From Morella rubra (Eukaryota; Streptophyta; Magnoliopsida; Fagales; Myricaceae), in NCBI GenBank assembly GCA_003952965.2, contig CM025854.1:11163462-11227461 (forward strand): 64,000 nt of DNA, given 5' to 3'. Position numbers and translations under genes: made by a program. Shown piece by piece: positions 31,246 through 44,300 of this stretch. The notes below the pieces were generated by a model. It worked only from the letters and a program-made list of their open reading frames with translations. It searched no databases and was not told the origin of the DNA. Each line of letters starts with the position of its first letter. Position 1 is the first letter of the stretch.

Positions 31246-34200
31246 CTCGTACAATCTCTCCATAGTACAGAACCAATACATCAAATCAGACACCATCAAA
31301 CGGGGAGTAAACCTACTGCAATGAAGCACAAGGACATATAGCTAGTCCTTGTGATCGAGAACTTTCCTGCACAAGGCCGAAGAGACCAGAAAAAAGCAAA
31401 TGATCAGAAGCCAGAACCGGCGTTGGCTCTGGAGTACTGCGAGGGCGCTGATCACAAGCACCGCTTCGCATTGAGGGTACACTTTGGATATGAAGAAATG
31501 TACAGCTGAGTTGTTAAAGAAGCATGCACAAAGACAATTAAGCCAAACAAAAAACACACGCACACACGTCATTACTTGGTGGGCGCCGGCGCCGCGGCCT
31601 TGCATGCTCACTTCATCTGTTTCAAGCCTTCCTCCTCCAACTTCCGATCATAACTGATCATGATTGCATGATGCTAAATTTACGGCCAAATTGTAATTAG
31701 TCGCCAATTGGTTGCAACCCCAAATTAAGCGTCATCTCCAATGCCTTAAATGCTGTCTCCAAGCCATTCTGAATGTCCAATCAAACAATAAATGTATTAG
31801 TTTTAATTAGAAAAATCATGGGCATAAACCGTTGGAGATTTAATATGCTACTATTTTATTCAAACGATAATATCATATTAAATTTAATTAATTCAGGTAT
31901 TGGTGTATTTATATATCAAAACCTGCAAAGTTCCTCATCCGTGTCTATCAAATAATTTATGGGTAGATGTCCAAAAGTTGCTACTAGCTACTATTACTCG
32001 CGCGCGGCCAAATGAATCATCGTAGAAAGCAAAAAATGGTTGCGAAAAGACTTTTAGCGACCCAAAAAATCTATTGGACGTCCTAATTATGAAAACAACG
32101 TTAAGAATTCATCTTCGCGACAAAACAAGAAATTCGTCGATGAAAATCACTTATACCGACTAACAAAAAAATGTCGTCGCTATTTTATACTAAATAGTAA
32201 TTACTGAGTTTCATCGCTAATAGTTGAGTTTTTTGAAAAAAAAAATTATTAATTCGTTTTTTTAATCAGAGAGTATTCCTAATATATATTGAGAAAGATC
32301 ATAAAGATAATCAAAATACACGTTTGGAAAGGATCGAGAAAGGAGAAGAAAGTGATTACAAAAAAAAAAAAGAAGAAAAGAAAGCACAGCAATATCAAAA
32401 GCAAATCGCTCAAGAAACGAAGGCTTGGAAGCTGTGGTGGATCAGAGAATCCTACGTAGTCTGGATCAAAAGTTGGGTCGTACGATTAATTTTTGTTGTC
32501 GATGATACCAAATCTGAATCAACAGGCCCATCAAAGATTAGATTTATGAAGCCTGGCCGAAAAGAGACCAAGTCGAAGAAATACAGACCCTAAACTTAAC
32601 AGAATTCATCAAACTTAAAGCAACCCACGAAGACAAAATTCCCACGATACGCATGACAGAAAAGAAACCACTCACGAAGACCACGATACGAGGCGGTTAT
32701 AAGATCAAACTCAAAAAAGAAAGAACCAGCAAATAATAGAAAATTCTGTATAAAAAGAAGAACAGAAGAGAAGAAAGGTACGCAATAATAAACATAACAA
32801 TTTTTTATTCAAAAGAGAGAATATTGAAAAACTGACTTAATCATAGGAGGAGTTGCTCCATGGTGAAGGATTTTTGTTCATATTGTGTATGAAGAATTTA
32901 CGAGAAAATAGGAATGCATTTATTCCGAATAGTCATCATAAATCAACTTTTTCATTATTTGTTAAATTAATTAACTATAATTATGGTTCTGATTAAGCAG
33001 GGGGTTAGTAGGCAACAACCGGATAAACATGAATAATAGGACGAGAATTGCGTCTTAATTATATATTTAAGCGTTGTGTCTAATTTTCTGTGAATCATGG
33101 ACCTCACTCAGCTCGTCGTTTGCTCACCCGCCAACAACGAGAATAAAAGCGCTGATGGGAGGTGTGCCGTGTGTGTGGGGACCGTGGGTCCCACGGAGAG
33201 CATTCAGCCACTGTCAGGTCCTTTGCCGCTTTAATATTAAATTAAAAAAATGTTACAGTCCATAAACAACTAAACTAATCTCAAATAAGGTCGCAAGTCG
33301 CAACTATCATATATTTGTCAAAAAATAGAAAATTATCTGATACAGTGGAGTGTTAAATTACGGTCTGAATGGAATTAGATTATGCGAAAATCATAATACT
33401 TATTTGGAAGTATAAAGGAATAGATGAAACATGCTTATTTGGAAGTGATGCACATACATATACAGACAAATTAAGACTGCATTCTTTCGAAGGGCACTTT
33501 GGGTGTGAAAGAAAATTAAGTATAGTACAGCTTAGTTGTTAAAGAAGAACAAAGCTAATTAAGCGAAAAACAATCAATAATTCACTAGGAGGTGGGTGGT
33601 CTTGCCGTTTCATTTCTGTATCAATTTATCAGACTAATCCATCGTCCTCCTCTGATTTCTTCATAACTGATCACGATCACAAGATGCTGCAATCACCCAA
33701 TGATCCAAGATTAATGGCCATCTCCAATGCATTAAATGCTTTCCCCCAATCAATCTGAATGCCAAATCAATTAGCAAGGATTAGGTCAAATTCAATAAGA
33801 GGATCAAGGCATATTTCCAATCTAGAAAGGAACGGCTGAGTCATCAATTATTTCGTTGATGGCTGATTTTGGATCCCATTGTTGGAGCACCAGGACTCGG
33901 GAGGTTTTATCTGGAAAATTAATCCATGGGCCTGTCCTGACTCCACAGCTGGGTTGAAGCTACTGGGTCTAGCGTGGGCTCATTTTGGGCCTATTGGTTA
34001 CGAGTAGTGACAGTTAATAGATTGTGTTCAGTTGTTTTATGTCTGTTGGTATATTGCATATATGTGCTTTACTTTACGTCTTTACCAGTTAGTGGTTAGT
34101 ACTTTGTTGGGTTACTCGTCAGTGGGTCAGTTATTTACATTTCTTTTGTAGCCCTAATTCCGTGCTTCAATTGTTTTAGGTCAAAATTTTATAAATGAAA

Positions 34201-34374
34201 GACTAAAGAGAGGTTCAGGTTCAGATCCAGAGGCAGCCTAATTTCTGTTCTTATTATTTTGGGTACATAACATGAGGGGTCATTGTGGAGGACATTATTA
34301 TTATTATTATTATTATTTTATCTTCGACATAGACAAGTTTAAAAGATAAAGATGTTGGAATCAACTTCTCCAAT

Positions 34375-34701
34375 CATTACAAAAAAAAAAAAAGGGGCTT
34401 TAGCAACGGTCGCCAACTGCTGTTATAGGTTTTAACAGCATTTTTTTAGCGGCAGTCGGAACTGCCGCTATATGTCCGTCAGGATAGGTTTTAGCGGCGT
34501 TTTTCGCGACCACTAGTGAAAATCTTGACCTTTAGTAGCGGTTTTCGTGACCGCTAAAAACCTGAAGCGTTTTTTTGAATTTTTTAGCAGCGTTTACCTA
34601 AAACGCAACTACAGGTCTTTAGCAGCGTTTTAGAAAACGCCGCTATAGACCCAATTTTTTTTTTTTTTTTTTAGCAGAGTTTCCCTAAAACGTTTCTACA
34701 G
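34375..34701 (+). mobile_element. CACTA-like terminal region, copy 2
   Basis: Same element end as at 3123-3450. Homopolymer lengths differ slightly. Confidence 0.6.
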
Positions 34702-35235
34702 CTATATTTATAAAAACACTTGCATTTTTAATTTGTAATACAAATTTATTTTAATAACCATAATTCATTTATGTAAAAACCTAAGAACAAGGATAATAAT
34801 GCAAATATAATTCATCATTGATTAAATAACCAAGTTTTACAATACAAGAGTCTATACAAGTTTCTAACATAAAATAAAAATAACTTTAATCCTAGCATTA
34901 GCAAAAGCAGCTTCAGTACACCATCAGCACTAATATTATCTTCACCAAGTGGTAACTCTACCATTGAAAATGAGAAACGGGATAAGAAAAAATGAACAAT
35001 ATGCCAATAGCTTGAACAGATGCAACAGAGAGAGATATAAAATACATAGAGACATTTTAGAGGCACTCCAAAATTCATAAACATAAAATGGCATTCCAAA
35101 ATTCATAAACATAGAGACATTTTACAGTTCTAGCAATAAGATTGGTATTGACACGTAGCAAGAATTTTACAAGTTCTTCGTACAGATAAGTATGCTATAT
35201 AGAACTGGTGAATGTTCTATATGACCTGAACATAT

Positions 35236-35557
35236 AAAACATGGTTATAGACTTGATAAGGGAGGAGTCAAGATTTTGGAATGTACAGCTGATTAAGCAA
35301 CTGTTTAATCACACATCTGCTGAGGCTATTCTTAATATCACCCTCCCACTACGGCCTGGTCCTGACTTACCATTATGGGTCCATAATAATAAAGGTACTC
35401 TCATAGCTAAGTCAGCCTACGCTTTCATTCAAGAATCTCAGGAGCCATCAACTAGTGCCTTGACCTTGGTGGAACGGAGGAAGCTTTGGAAACTTAAAAT
35501 ATAGCACAGACTCAAGCCGATGCTAAGACCATTGTTACTCTGTGTTCGCAATTGATA
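35236..35557 (+). mobile_element. LINE ORF2 fragment, copy 2
   Basis: Counterpart of 3985-4306 with an identical 87-residue peptide. Confidence 0.7.
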
Positions 35558-35566
35558 TTAAAAGTA

Positions 35567-36657
35567 GGCTTAATTACACTGGAGGTCCCTGTGGTATTGC
35601 GTTGTGACAAAATAATCCTTAAGGTATCATTTTCAACAAATCAGTCCCTGTGGTCACCCTTGTTGTTAAAAATAGGTCCCTCCGTCCATTAGTCGTCAAG
35701 CAACTAACGGAGGATGTTGATGTGTCAATTTTTTACATGTCAGCAGCAAATAAGAAGAAGACACGCATCCTACTAATCCTAGTCAGCACCACAGATGATT
35801 TTCCCTTCTTTTAGAAGCCCACCTCAACTGCCATGTCAGCACTAAAAAAAAAATCCAATTACCATCCTGTTGCACCTAAGTCCACATTCCCGACACTTGC
35901 AAGATAAAATTTCCCAAATCAATTTTGACCTAGCCACAGTTCGGTGCAACCCAAATCCCCCTTACTGTTTCAAATCGTCGGCGTCCCATTTTCAGACATC
36001 GTTGTCCCCGGTGCTGATGTCTACACAATAAAGATCTGTACACCCAAAGTTTTATGTTGAAGAGAGAAATACTTACTGGGCAAAGGGAGAAAAGCCAAAC
36101 TGAGCACACGGAAGCCAAAAGGAATTGATAAAAGCCTGTAGAATGTTCAGAAAATCAGCGATCATATTCATTGGCTTTGTGGCAGTTAGGGTTTCTATGT
36201 GGGTATCGATGGGAAAGGTGGGGTATCGGGCTGGTGGTGGGGTATGGGACGAAAGTTACTTCTTTTTTGTCTTCTCTGTTCATGTGTTAGCGTTACAGAG
36301 AATTCATTTTGTTTTTAGGCTTGTTTAACTGTTAACGTGAAAAACAAAGAACTCTTTTTGTTTCTATTGTTTAAGTGTTAACATTACAAAGAATTGAAAA
36401 AAAAAAGTTACCGTATTTGCTGAGTTGGAATGTACAAATTGGAGGGAAATCATATGTGGCGTTGACTAAGATTAATGGAACTCGTGTCCTCTTCTTATTA
36501 GCTGCTGACGTGTCAAAAATTGACGGCTAATAGATGGAGAAACCTATTTTTAACAATAAAGGTGATCATAGGGACTGATTTGTCGAAAATGATACCCCAA
36601 GTGGGGTATTATTTTGTTACAACACAATACCACAGGGACCTCCAATATAATTAAGCC
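35567..36657. mobile_element. Mutator-like element, copy 2
   Basis: Counterpart of 4316-5406, same length. Inverted ends at 35567-35805 and 36444-36657. Target duplications at 35558-35566 and 36658-36666 with the same single mismatch. Confidence 0.85.
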
Positions 36658-37095
36658 TTGAAAGTAATAAAATCACAAAAGGGTGAAGTGGATATCTACC
36701 ATGCAAGCATAGTTTGAACTTTTTTTAGTTGAAGAAAACAAAACTAAATTCATTAGTTGAATTCTTACTTGTAGAGAAAGAAGGACATTCACAACATCAT
36801 CACAATTAAGTTCAAAGTATTACTTCCCCCAAAGCAATGTAATTGGTATTTGACAGTCTTACCTGTGAATTACTTGTGAAGCTTCCAAAAAGTCATGTGC
36901 TTTTGGAAGAGTTGGCCCATACTATTCAATTAGATTGCAAGAGAGAATTGCTTGGACAGAGAATTGCTTTCAAAAAGTTAGTACAGCTGATTTAGTTCAT
37001 TGATGATACCATCATTATAAACAGAAGAAAGAACGGATACTCAACTGTAATATTTTTCAATTAGACTTTTGGTGCTTCCACAGCTATAGTAAGAG

Positions 37096-38036
37096 TTTGC
37101 TCCAGGATGGGGAGTCGTTGCCCGAGAGGTCTCTCTCTCTCTCTTCTCCTACGCTTTGCCCCCTGCCCTTGATTCTGGTGCCTGAGCTAGTTCCGTCTTG
37201 CCTGAGTTTTCCATAGCTTTCGATGGTTCTTCTCTCGCATGCCCTTTTCTGCTCACAGATTGTCTGGTTCTTATTTTGTCCTTTTTAGCCACAAGCTTTT
37301 CGTTTGGTCCTGCTAGGTTCTTCTTGGTTTTGGTGCATTCTCCTGGCAATTTCCCACTTCCTTCTCGCGCACTCCGCCGCTTCGGGGTACCCGTGGGGGT
37401 ATCCGCTTCTTTAGTATTTTCTGTTGCATCTATGTGACCCTATCTTCTCCTTATGGAGGACCTATCTGACGCAGTTGAAGGGATTACTCACCAAACAGCA
37501 GCTCTGTCTTGGGATTCTCTTCCTCGTCGCCTGCATTTGGATCTTGCTTCGGTGGTGGACTCCTCGAACACCGTCCTCATTGGAAAAATTATTGGTCTTC
37601 AGCCGCCTGGTAAACATGTTATTATTCGGACGATTCACGCGGTCTGGAGGTTTGCTGTCAGTTTAAAGGTGGAAGCGCTGGATGATTCCACCTACCTCCT
37701 CCGTTTCTCCCGGCATCAAGATAAGAAACGGGTGCTGCAAATGGTACCATGGAACTTTAAAGGCTATCTGATGGTCTTTCAGGAATGGGCCCCGGCCCTT
37801 ACTCTAGAGGAGATTGACTTATCTTTGGAAACTTTTTGGATTCAGTTGCATGGATTACCTCTGGCACGTATGAACAGGCGCAATATTGCTGAAATTGGAG
37901 CGTCTATTGGAACCATTCTTACTATGGAATTATTACTGGACGGTATTGCCTGCAAACGGTTTTTCTGTATTTAGGTTAGTTTCCTTGCTTGCTCTCCTTT
38001 CAAAACTGGCCCAGGCCAACAAGAATCCAAATCTGC
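37096..38036 (+). mobile_element. LINE 5' fragment with DUF4283, copy 2
   Basis: Counterpart of 5845-6785. The 173-residue frame at 37453-37974 is identical, including its terminal in-frame stop. Confidence 0.75.
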
Positions 38037-38040
38037 CCAC

Positions 38041-38201
38041 TGCAACGGGCCAAGGTCTTTTATTTTTTAATACGCAGAGGGTGAAATGGCGTTGTTTCAC
38101 CCTCTACCTTAAAAAAAAAAAAAAAATCAAACGTAAAACGTAAAACGTGAAACGAAAAAAAAAAAATCAAAATTGCGTTTCATCCTGTTTTGAAAAAAAC
38201 C

Positions 38202-38244
<43 letters not shown>

Positions 38245-38359
38245 GTTCGGGCTTCAGCCTTCAGCCCACCGCCGCACCACCGTCGCACCACTGCACCAAG
38301 CACCAGCCGTTGCCCGTGCCCCATTCGGCGTTCACAATCACTCGAATTCTCACCTCTCT

Positions 38360-38397
<38 letters not shown>

Positions 38398-39529
38398 CAC
38401 AGTAAGGCTCTCTTTCCCTCCGGCCTCTCAGTCTCTCTTTTGCTCTTTGCCTCTCTGTTTCTCTCTCAACTCTCGCTCTCTGCCTCTCTCTCTCTCTTGA
38501 CTCTCAGCTTTCTCTCAATTTCATTATTTTGATTTTAATTTTTTGATAGCTTCAAATTTTGCAGGAGTCAGGATCCTTGAGATTTTGTGCAAAGAAATTG
38601 CAAATTGCTGGATCCCTAGTATGTCTCTCTATCCAAGATTCTCTCTCTACAATTTAGTTAGAAAAATTCATTTATTTAGAATCCTAAAAATGCTTTAGGG
38701 TTTGGAATTTTGTGATTTGTGAAATTGTTGGACAGTTGAAGATGGGATTGAATTGGTTTGGATATTTGTGGTTTGTGAAATTGTTGGAGGACGGGATTGA
38801 ATTGGTTTGGAATTTGGATATATGTGATTTGTGAAACTGTTTATTTGAATTGGTTTGTGAAATTGTTTTCATTTTTGAATTATTTGATTGTAATATCAAT
38901 TGAATGCAATGTAATTAGATTGTAATTTGGATTTGAATTAGGGATTTTGACATTTTGTGAAATTTGGGATTTTTTTAGTAGTATAATTTGGATTTGAATT
39001 AATTAGATTGGAATTTAGAATTTTTGAGTTGTGACCCAATTTATTGATTGTCTTCACTTTGTTTTATTTTGTTTAGATAATGGATAAGTTTGTGATAAGA
39101 AAGTCACGCAGCGTGGAGTATCGACTTATTGAGTTGGCATTGCTCTTACCAGTTGCGACTGTAACCATTAAAAGAGTATTTTCTGCGATGAAGATCATCA
39201 AGAGTGATTTGCGTAATAGGATGGAGATGACTGGATGAATGATTGCATGGTAGTGTACATCGAGCAAGAAGTTTTTAAAACTATTGAGAATGAAACCTTT
39301 TTGCAACATTTTTAGATGCAAAAACGTAGAATGTAATTGTCACCTCTCAGTCGTAGTATATAGTACGATATGTGTATTTTAATATTTTTAATACTTTTAG
39401 TCTTTAATTTTCGATATTGTAACTCTAAAACAATTTTTTACATTATGAAAAAAAAAAAAAAACTCTTATCATATTATTTCTCGTTTAAAATTTGAACTCC
39501 ATGAATTTTGATTCCAGATCCGCCACTGG
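38041..39529 (+). mobile_element. Internally deleted hAT element, copy 2
   Basis: Counterpart of 6790-8275. The second CT tract carries a three-base net gain. The left limit is equally approximate. Confidence 0.65.
39080..39315 (+). pseudogene. hAT transposase remnant, copy 2
   Basis: Same start, same dimerisation motif and same one-base frame break as 7826-8061. Confidence 0.75.
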
Positions 39530-39586
39530 CTGCACTGGTTATCTCAATCAAACGTATACCAATTGACTTGCTGCACTATGTTTCAG

Positions 39587-39709
39587 ATGTTAACAATTGC
39601 TTTTGTCCTAAGGGATGTGACAGTGCTGACGGAGATGGAATGAAAAACGAAACCGGTTGGACACCGTGAGATAACAAATCCAGCACTAGGATTATCACTA
39701 TTGCACTGG
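39587..39709 (+). pseudogene. Decayed WAK EGF exon, copy 2
   Basis: Counterpart of 8333-8455, with the same in-frame stop and the same donor. Confidence 0.6.
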
Positions 39710-41325
39710 GTAAGTATATGATCAGTAGAGGTGATTTCTATCACTGACAAGCCCTGTGAGATGTAGATGTAAATATTGGACCGATCAAAATTTTAGCAGG
39801 GCTTTGGAAATGCTAGTGCGCCACCTTGGTCTACTTTTCGGTTGGGACAGTTTAACTGGGTACTGAAAGTAACACACTGAACAGACCTGGAAATGATGTT
39901 TGTTTCTTTGAGGCATAGTGACTTTGTTTTGTTTGTTGAACTTTATACTAAAAGTTTGGACAAAACAATTTACACGCTTTAAATGCAGTGACTAATTAAG
40001 CCCTTTCCTTGTGAAATGTTACCAAAAGAAGCTGCAAAGTTCAGACCTCTTGACCGTTTTCATGGGATGAAAGACGAGCAGGAACAACCTTTTGATGAAG
40101 TAGAAAAAGAAAAAGAAGAAGAAGATGATGTATTGGAAGAGGTACACAAGAGCTTGATTGGACTTGTTAACATGGATTAATGAAGCTGAACTGGAGGAGG
40201 TGATGACATGTTGGTGCATTATATTAGAAAGTCAAATGGAGGAGTGATGGAAGGAGTAAAAAGTTACAAGCATATGGATTCAGTGAAAAAAAAAAATAAT
40301 AAATTTAGTTATTATTTTATCAAAAGTACTAAAATTTAGTAACCAAAAAAAAATTGACTATTCTGTCAAAAATACTAAAATTTAGTGACGAAATTATTAA
40401 TTTTCCAAATAAGGAAAATAAAATCCATGCTTGCATATCGACTGAAAATTTACAACTTCTAGCCCCTTTCTCTCTCTCTCTTCGTAATTTTAGGCAGAGG
40501 GTCCACGCATCTCTTTTTTTTGTCTTTTTTCTTTTTTAACTTTCTCCCTCTCTCTTCTTAAATTTTGGGCGATGAGCCGTCCCTAACTTCTCATCCTCTG
40601 GCATATGGGGGCTACGACAGATAGACTTGCTTTCTTTGTAGAAATTTTAAGTATTGCATTGGACAGGCAGGTCAGGATGGAGTGAGTTGATTGAGTCATA
40701 GGCTGGAGCGCATGACATTATCTTAATATATATTTTCCCTCGTAGCAATATGAAGTGGAAGATATGGTTAAGGCTTTCACATTAATGTGGAGCCCTACGT
40801 AGTTTGGAAAAAGATGACCCAGAGAGACACAACTGCGTCAATAAGTTAATTAAGCAGGGCCAGAAACTGATTTTGGAGCATTTCATTTGAAGATCAATGA
40901 GTTAACATTAAGATCACTACTTTTTTTCTCTCTCTGATATCAATACAAACCATACATATCCGGAAGTAACTTATTTTAATTATGTCCAAAAGTCTTGGCG
41001 CAGTTTAGAAAGTATATATATGCCGTGACTGTATATAGGATCTTAAATATATATATATATATATATAGCGTCAGAATTAATGACCATGTAATTAGATAGG
41101 AAAACCCAACTAGCTAGTGAGACGAAACAAACACTTCTCTCCTAAGAAACGGTACTTAAAAGCAATTGTTTATTTTATATCTTTTAACGCTCCCCATCAT
41201 GATGTGCACGAATCTAGAAAAACAAAGCAAAACGATGAGCTTGACATTTTAATTGAAAATTGGTTAAAGTTTAAGACATATTCTATGAGTCCGTGATAGA
41301 AGAGTATGCTGCATGTAATCATTTC

Positions 41326-44300
41326 CTTGATGCTACCTAACATTTCGGGCATGTTATAGGGAGTGCTATTGAAAGTTTGAATAGGAATTTAAAACTTGAA
41401 GACAGTACTCAAAAATGGAAAGATCTTAAATCACAATTAATCATGAAGACTTGGCGCGTTGCATATGGAAAACGTCATATTCAGAGTTCTCGTGAAATTT
41501 ACACACAAGACTTCTTATTTCATATTTTGTAGTAATTCCCATGCTTCATCCTTGGATTATTGCTCGGGAATTCGTCCTTTCTACTTTAGACGTTGGATAG
41601 CCTTTTGTCTGATCAGTTTCTTTTTTGTCTCTGTTTTCTTTTCGAAGTCTTTTCGTTTTTCCTTCTTCCTAAGTTCCATCTGTGCACTGGGGCAGGGTTT
41701 TTCCCCCCCGGTGTCTTTTACAGTCTTCTCTCCTTACGCATTGTCCTTTACTATTTTCTCTCTCTTGTAACTTTAAACCATTCAGATTCTCTATGATTAG
41801 AATAGAAAATTATTTTAATAAAAAAATATTAAAATAAAAAATTAATTTAATAAAAAAATAAAAAAAATACTATATAACAGTTTACCTATTCTAATAAATT
41901 TTAATAAAAAAAATTTAACATGTGAATAATAATTCTTTATTTTTAAAAAATTATTATTCATTTCACTATATAAAAATATTAATCTTTTTTTTTTCTTTTC
42001 TTCCTCCCAACTCTCATGTTCTCCCTCTCTTTTTTATTTTCCTTTTTTTTTCCTCCAAGACAGTTACAATAAAACGAATATTTAAAAATATAAAATGTTA
42101 GAAAAATAATAACATAATATTTAAAAAATAATATTTAAATAGAATAGTAAAAATAGATGGTTAAAATAGAGAAGCTGTTAGGAGTGTTTTTAAAAAGTTG
42201 ATAGTTAAAATAGAGAAATGAATTTTTAGTTAAAGTAAAGAACCAAATTTGAATAAGCTGCTAGAAATGCTCTTAACCGTTGATACTACTTAACATTTTG
42301 GGCCTAGGGAGTGCTATTGAAAGTTTGAGTAGGAATTTTCTTTTTAGGAAAGTAGATAGGAAAGCTGGAAGACAATACAAAAAAAAGAAAAGATCTCTAG
42401 ATAGTGTTTAAGAGTCAAAATTTTGACACTTGACTAAATTAAAAAAATTATAAAATAATTTTTATCTCCATCAAATTATTTTTTTTTACTATAATTTTCA
42501 TTCAAATTTTTTTTTTTCACTTAACTCATAAATTATCTTCATTTTTTTACCAATTACTGTAACCAAAATTCTGACACACAAATATCATCGACCAGTGTTC
42601 TTTTATTAGTTTTGTTTAATTCCTCCGACCTATTATTTTTCTACAGTGTGAAAGAGCTGTTTATTGTATATATTTATTTGCAGGATAATCTTTTGGTTTA
42701 ACGTATTTATTTCAAAGTTACGTACGGAAGATTAATTACTATTTTATTGTATATATTTCTTTCTGAGGAATTTAATGTTATAGACATGGATGTTGTCCTT
42801 TCAACTTTTTCCATATTATTTTCGTTTTCACGTGTTTCTTCCCCCCCCCCCCCAAAAAAAAAAAAAATCCATGCCTTAAGGAGTGTTATCCTGAGGAGAA
42901 CATAGAAAGATCAATCAAGAAAGTTGAAAAATCTCGTAGCACGAGAGAATTTTAAAAATTTTAGACTGATGGCAATTTGCGTTGCGAGAGATTTTTTCAA
43001 GCCGTCTTTTTATTTTGTTTGAGCTTTCCATTTGTGTAGTTTTTGAGTTGGGTTTGAGTTCTGAATTCGCATGACAAATTGTAGCCCGCCGACTGTAGAA
43101 AATCTTTTAAGTTGAATTGACTCGTAATGATCTATGGAATTTCAAAAACAACTTTAATTAGTCATTTTAAATGAAAATGTAAATATAACTAATGTTTTCT
43201 TTTAATTGTTATAAAATCTTCCAAATTATTTGTAAAAAAAAGGTGAAATAATTTTCACAAAAGACTTCTTATTTATACTTTATAAAGTCATTCATATGCT
43301 TCAATTATTACTTTGGAATATATTCCTTTCCTAAAGTTACAGATTTGGATTGTCCTTGAATCTCCTTTAGACTTTGGATAGTCTATGTTTATGTTTTCTT
43401 GGCGAAAGTCTTTTGGTTTCTTATTACCTTTTGCGTACTAGTGGTGTTTCACGTGTTGTCTTTTACTCATTTTTTCTTTCTATATTGAAATGACAGAAAA
43501 GACCTGCAAACCTAGGTAGAGAGACCTGCAAGACAAAAGACAGAGAGCTAGACTTCCCCACGAGATCAGTCTCCCTGAGTGTTACATATTAAAGATTGGT
43601 ACATGGTGACTAGGCAAGGCTCACGTGGGCTTTATTTTGGATTCTTGAAAATCTACCTATAAACCTATTTTTCAAACTTTTCAGCGTTGGACTTTATTTA
43701 AGTGTGTCTAGACCTCGTTTGCCGGGTGGGTCAAAAATTTTATACCCACGAAAAAAGTTTCCTATTTTATTTTTTAGAGCACCGTGATCGCTTTCATGCT
43801 TGTGCATGAAAGAATTCTTTTACAGACTCGTCCGATGCTCTAATGCAGGAATTATTGCCTTAATTTTTCCTCTTTAATTTCTCTTGTCCTTTTTATTATC
43901 ACAGACCTCGCTTTTGCCGTCCCTACCCGTTCGCGCTTCGCCATAAGAAATCTTGCGTCAACTCATTATCTTCATCGTGCCGTCGTTTGCCTTTTTTTTT
44001 TTTTTGTAACTCATCGTGAGGATTGTGGAATTATAGCTTATCATGTTTTCGTCACGTGTTCATTTTTTTTGTATGGATTCTGTTTGACATGTTAGAAAGT
44101 TCCTTTACTAATTTACCAACTTGTTCTTAATTTTTAACTTTAGGAAAGTAAAGATACATATTATCATACTTAATTAACGGTTCTAAGCTTGCCCTTATGC
44201 CCAAAATAGAATACCATAGAAACTGAACTCAACTAAAATTGAAGAAAGTTATGAATTTTTCACATAATCATAGGAATAATAATCTCAGGTTATGATTTAT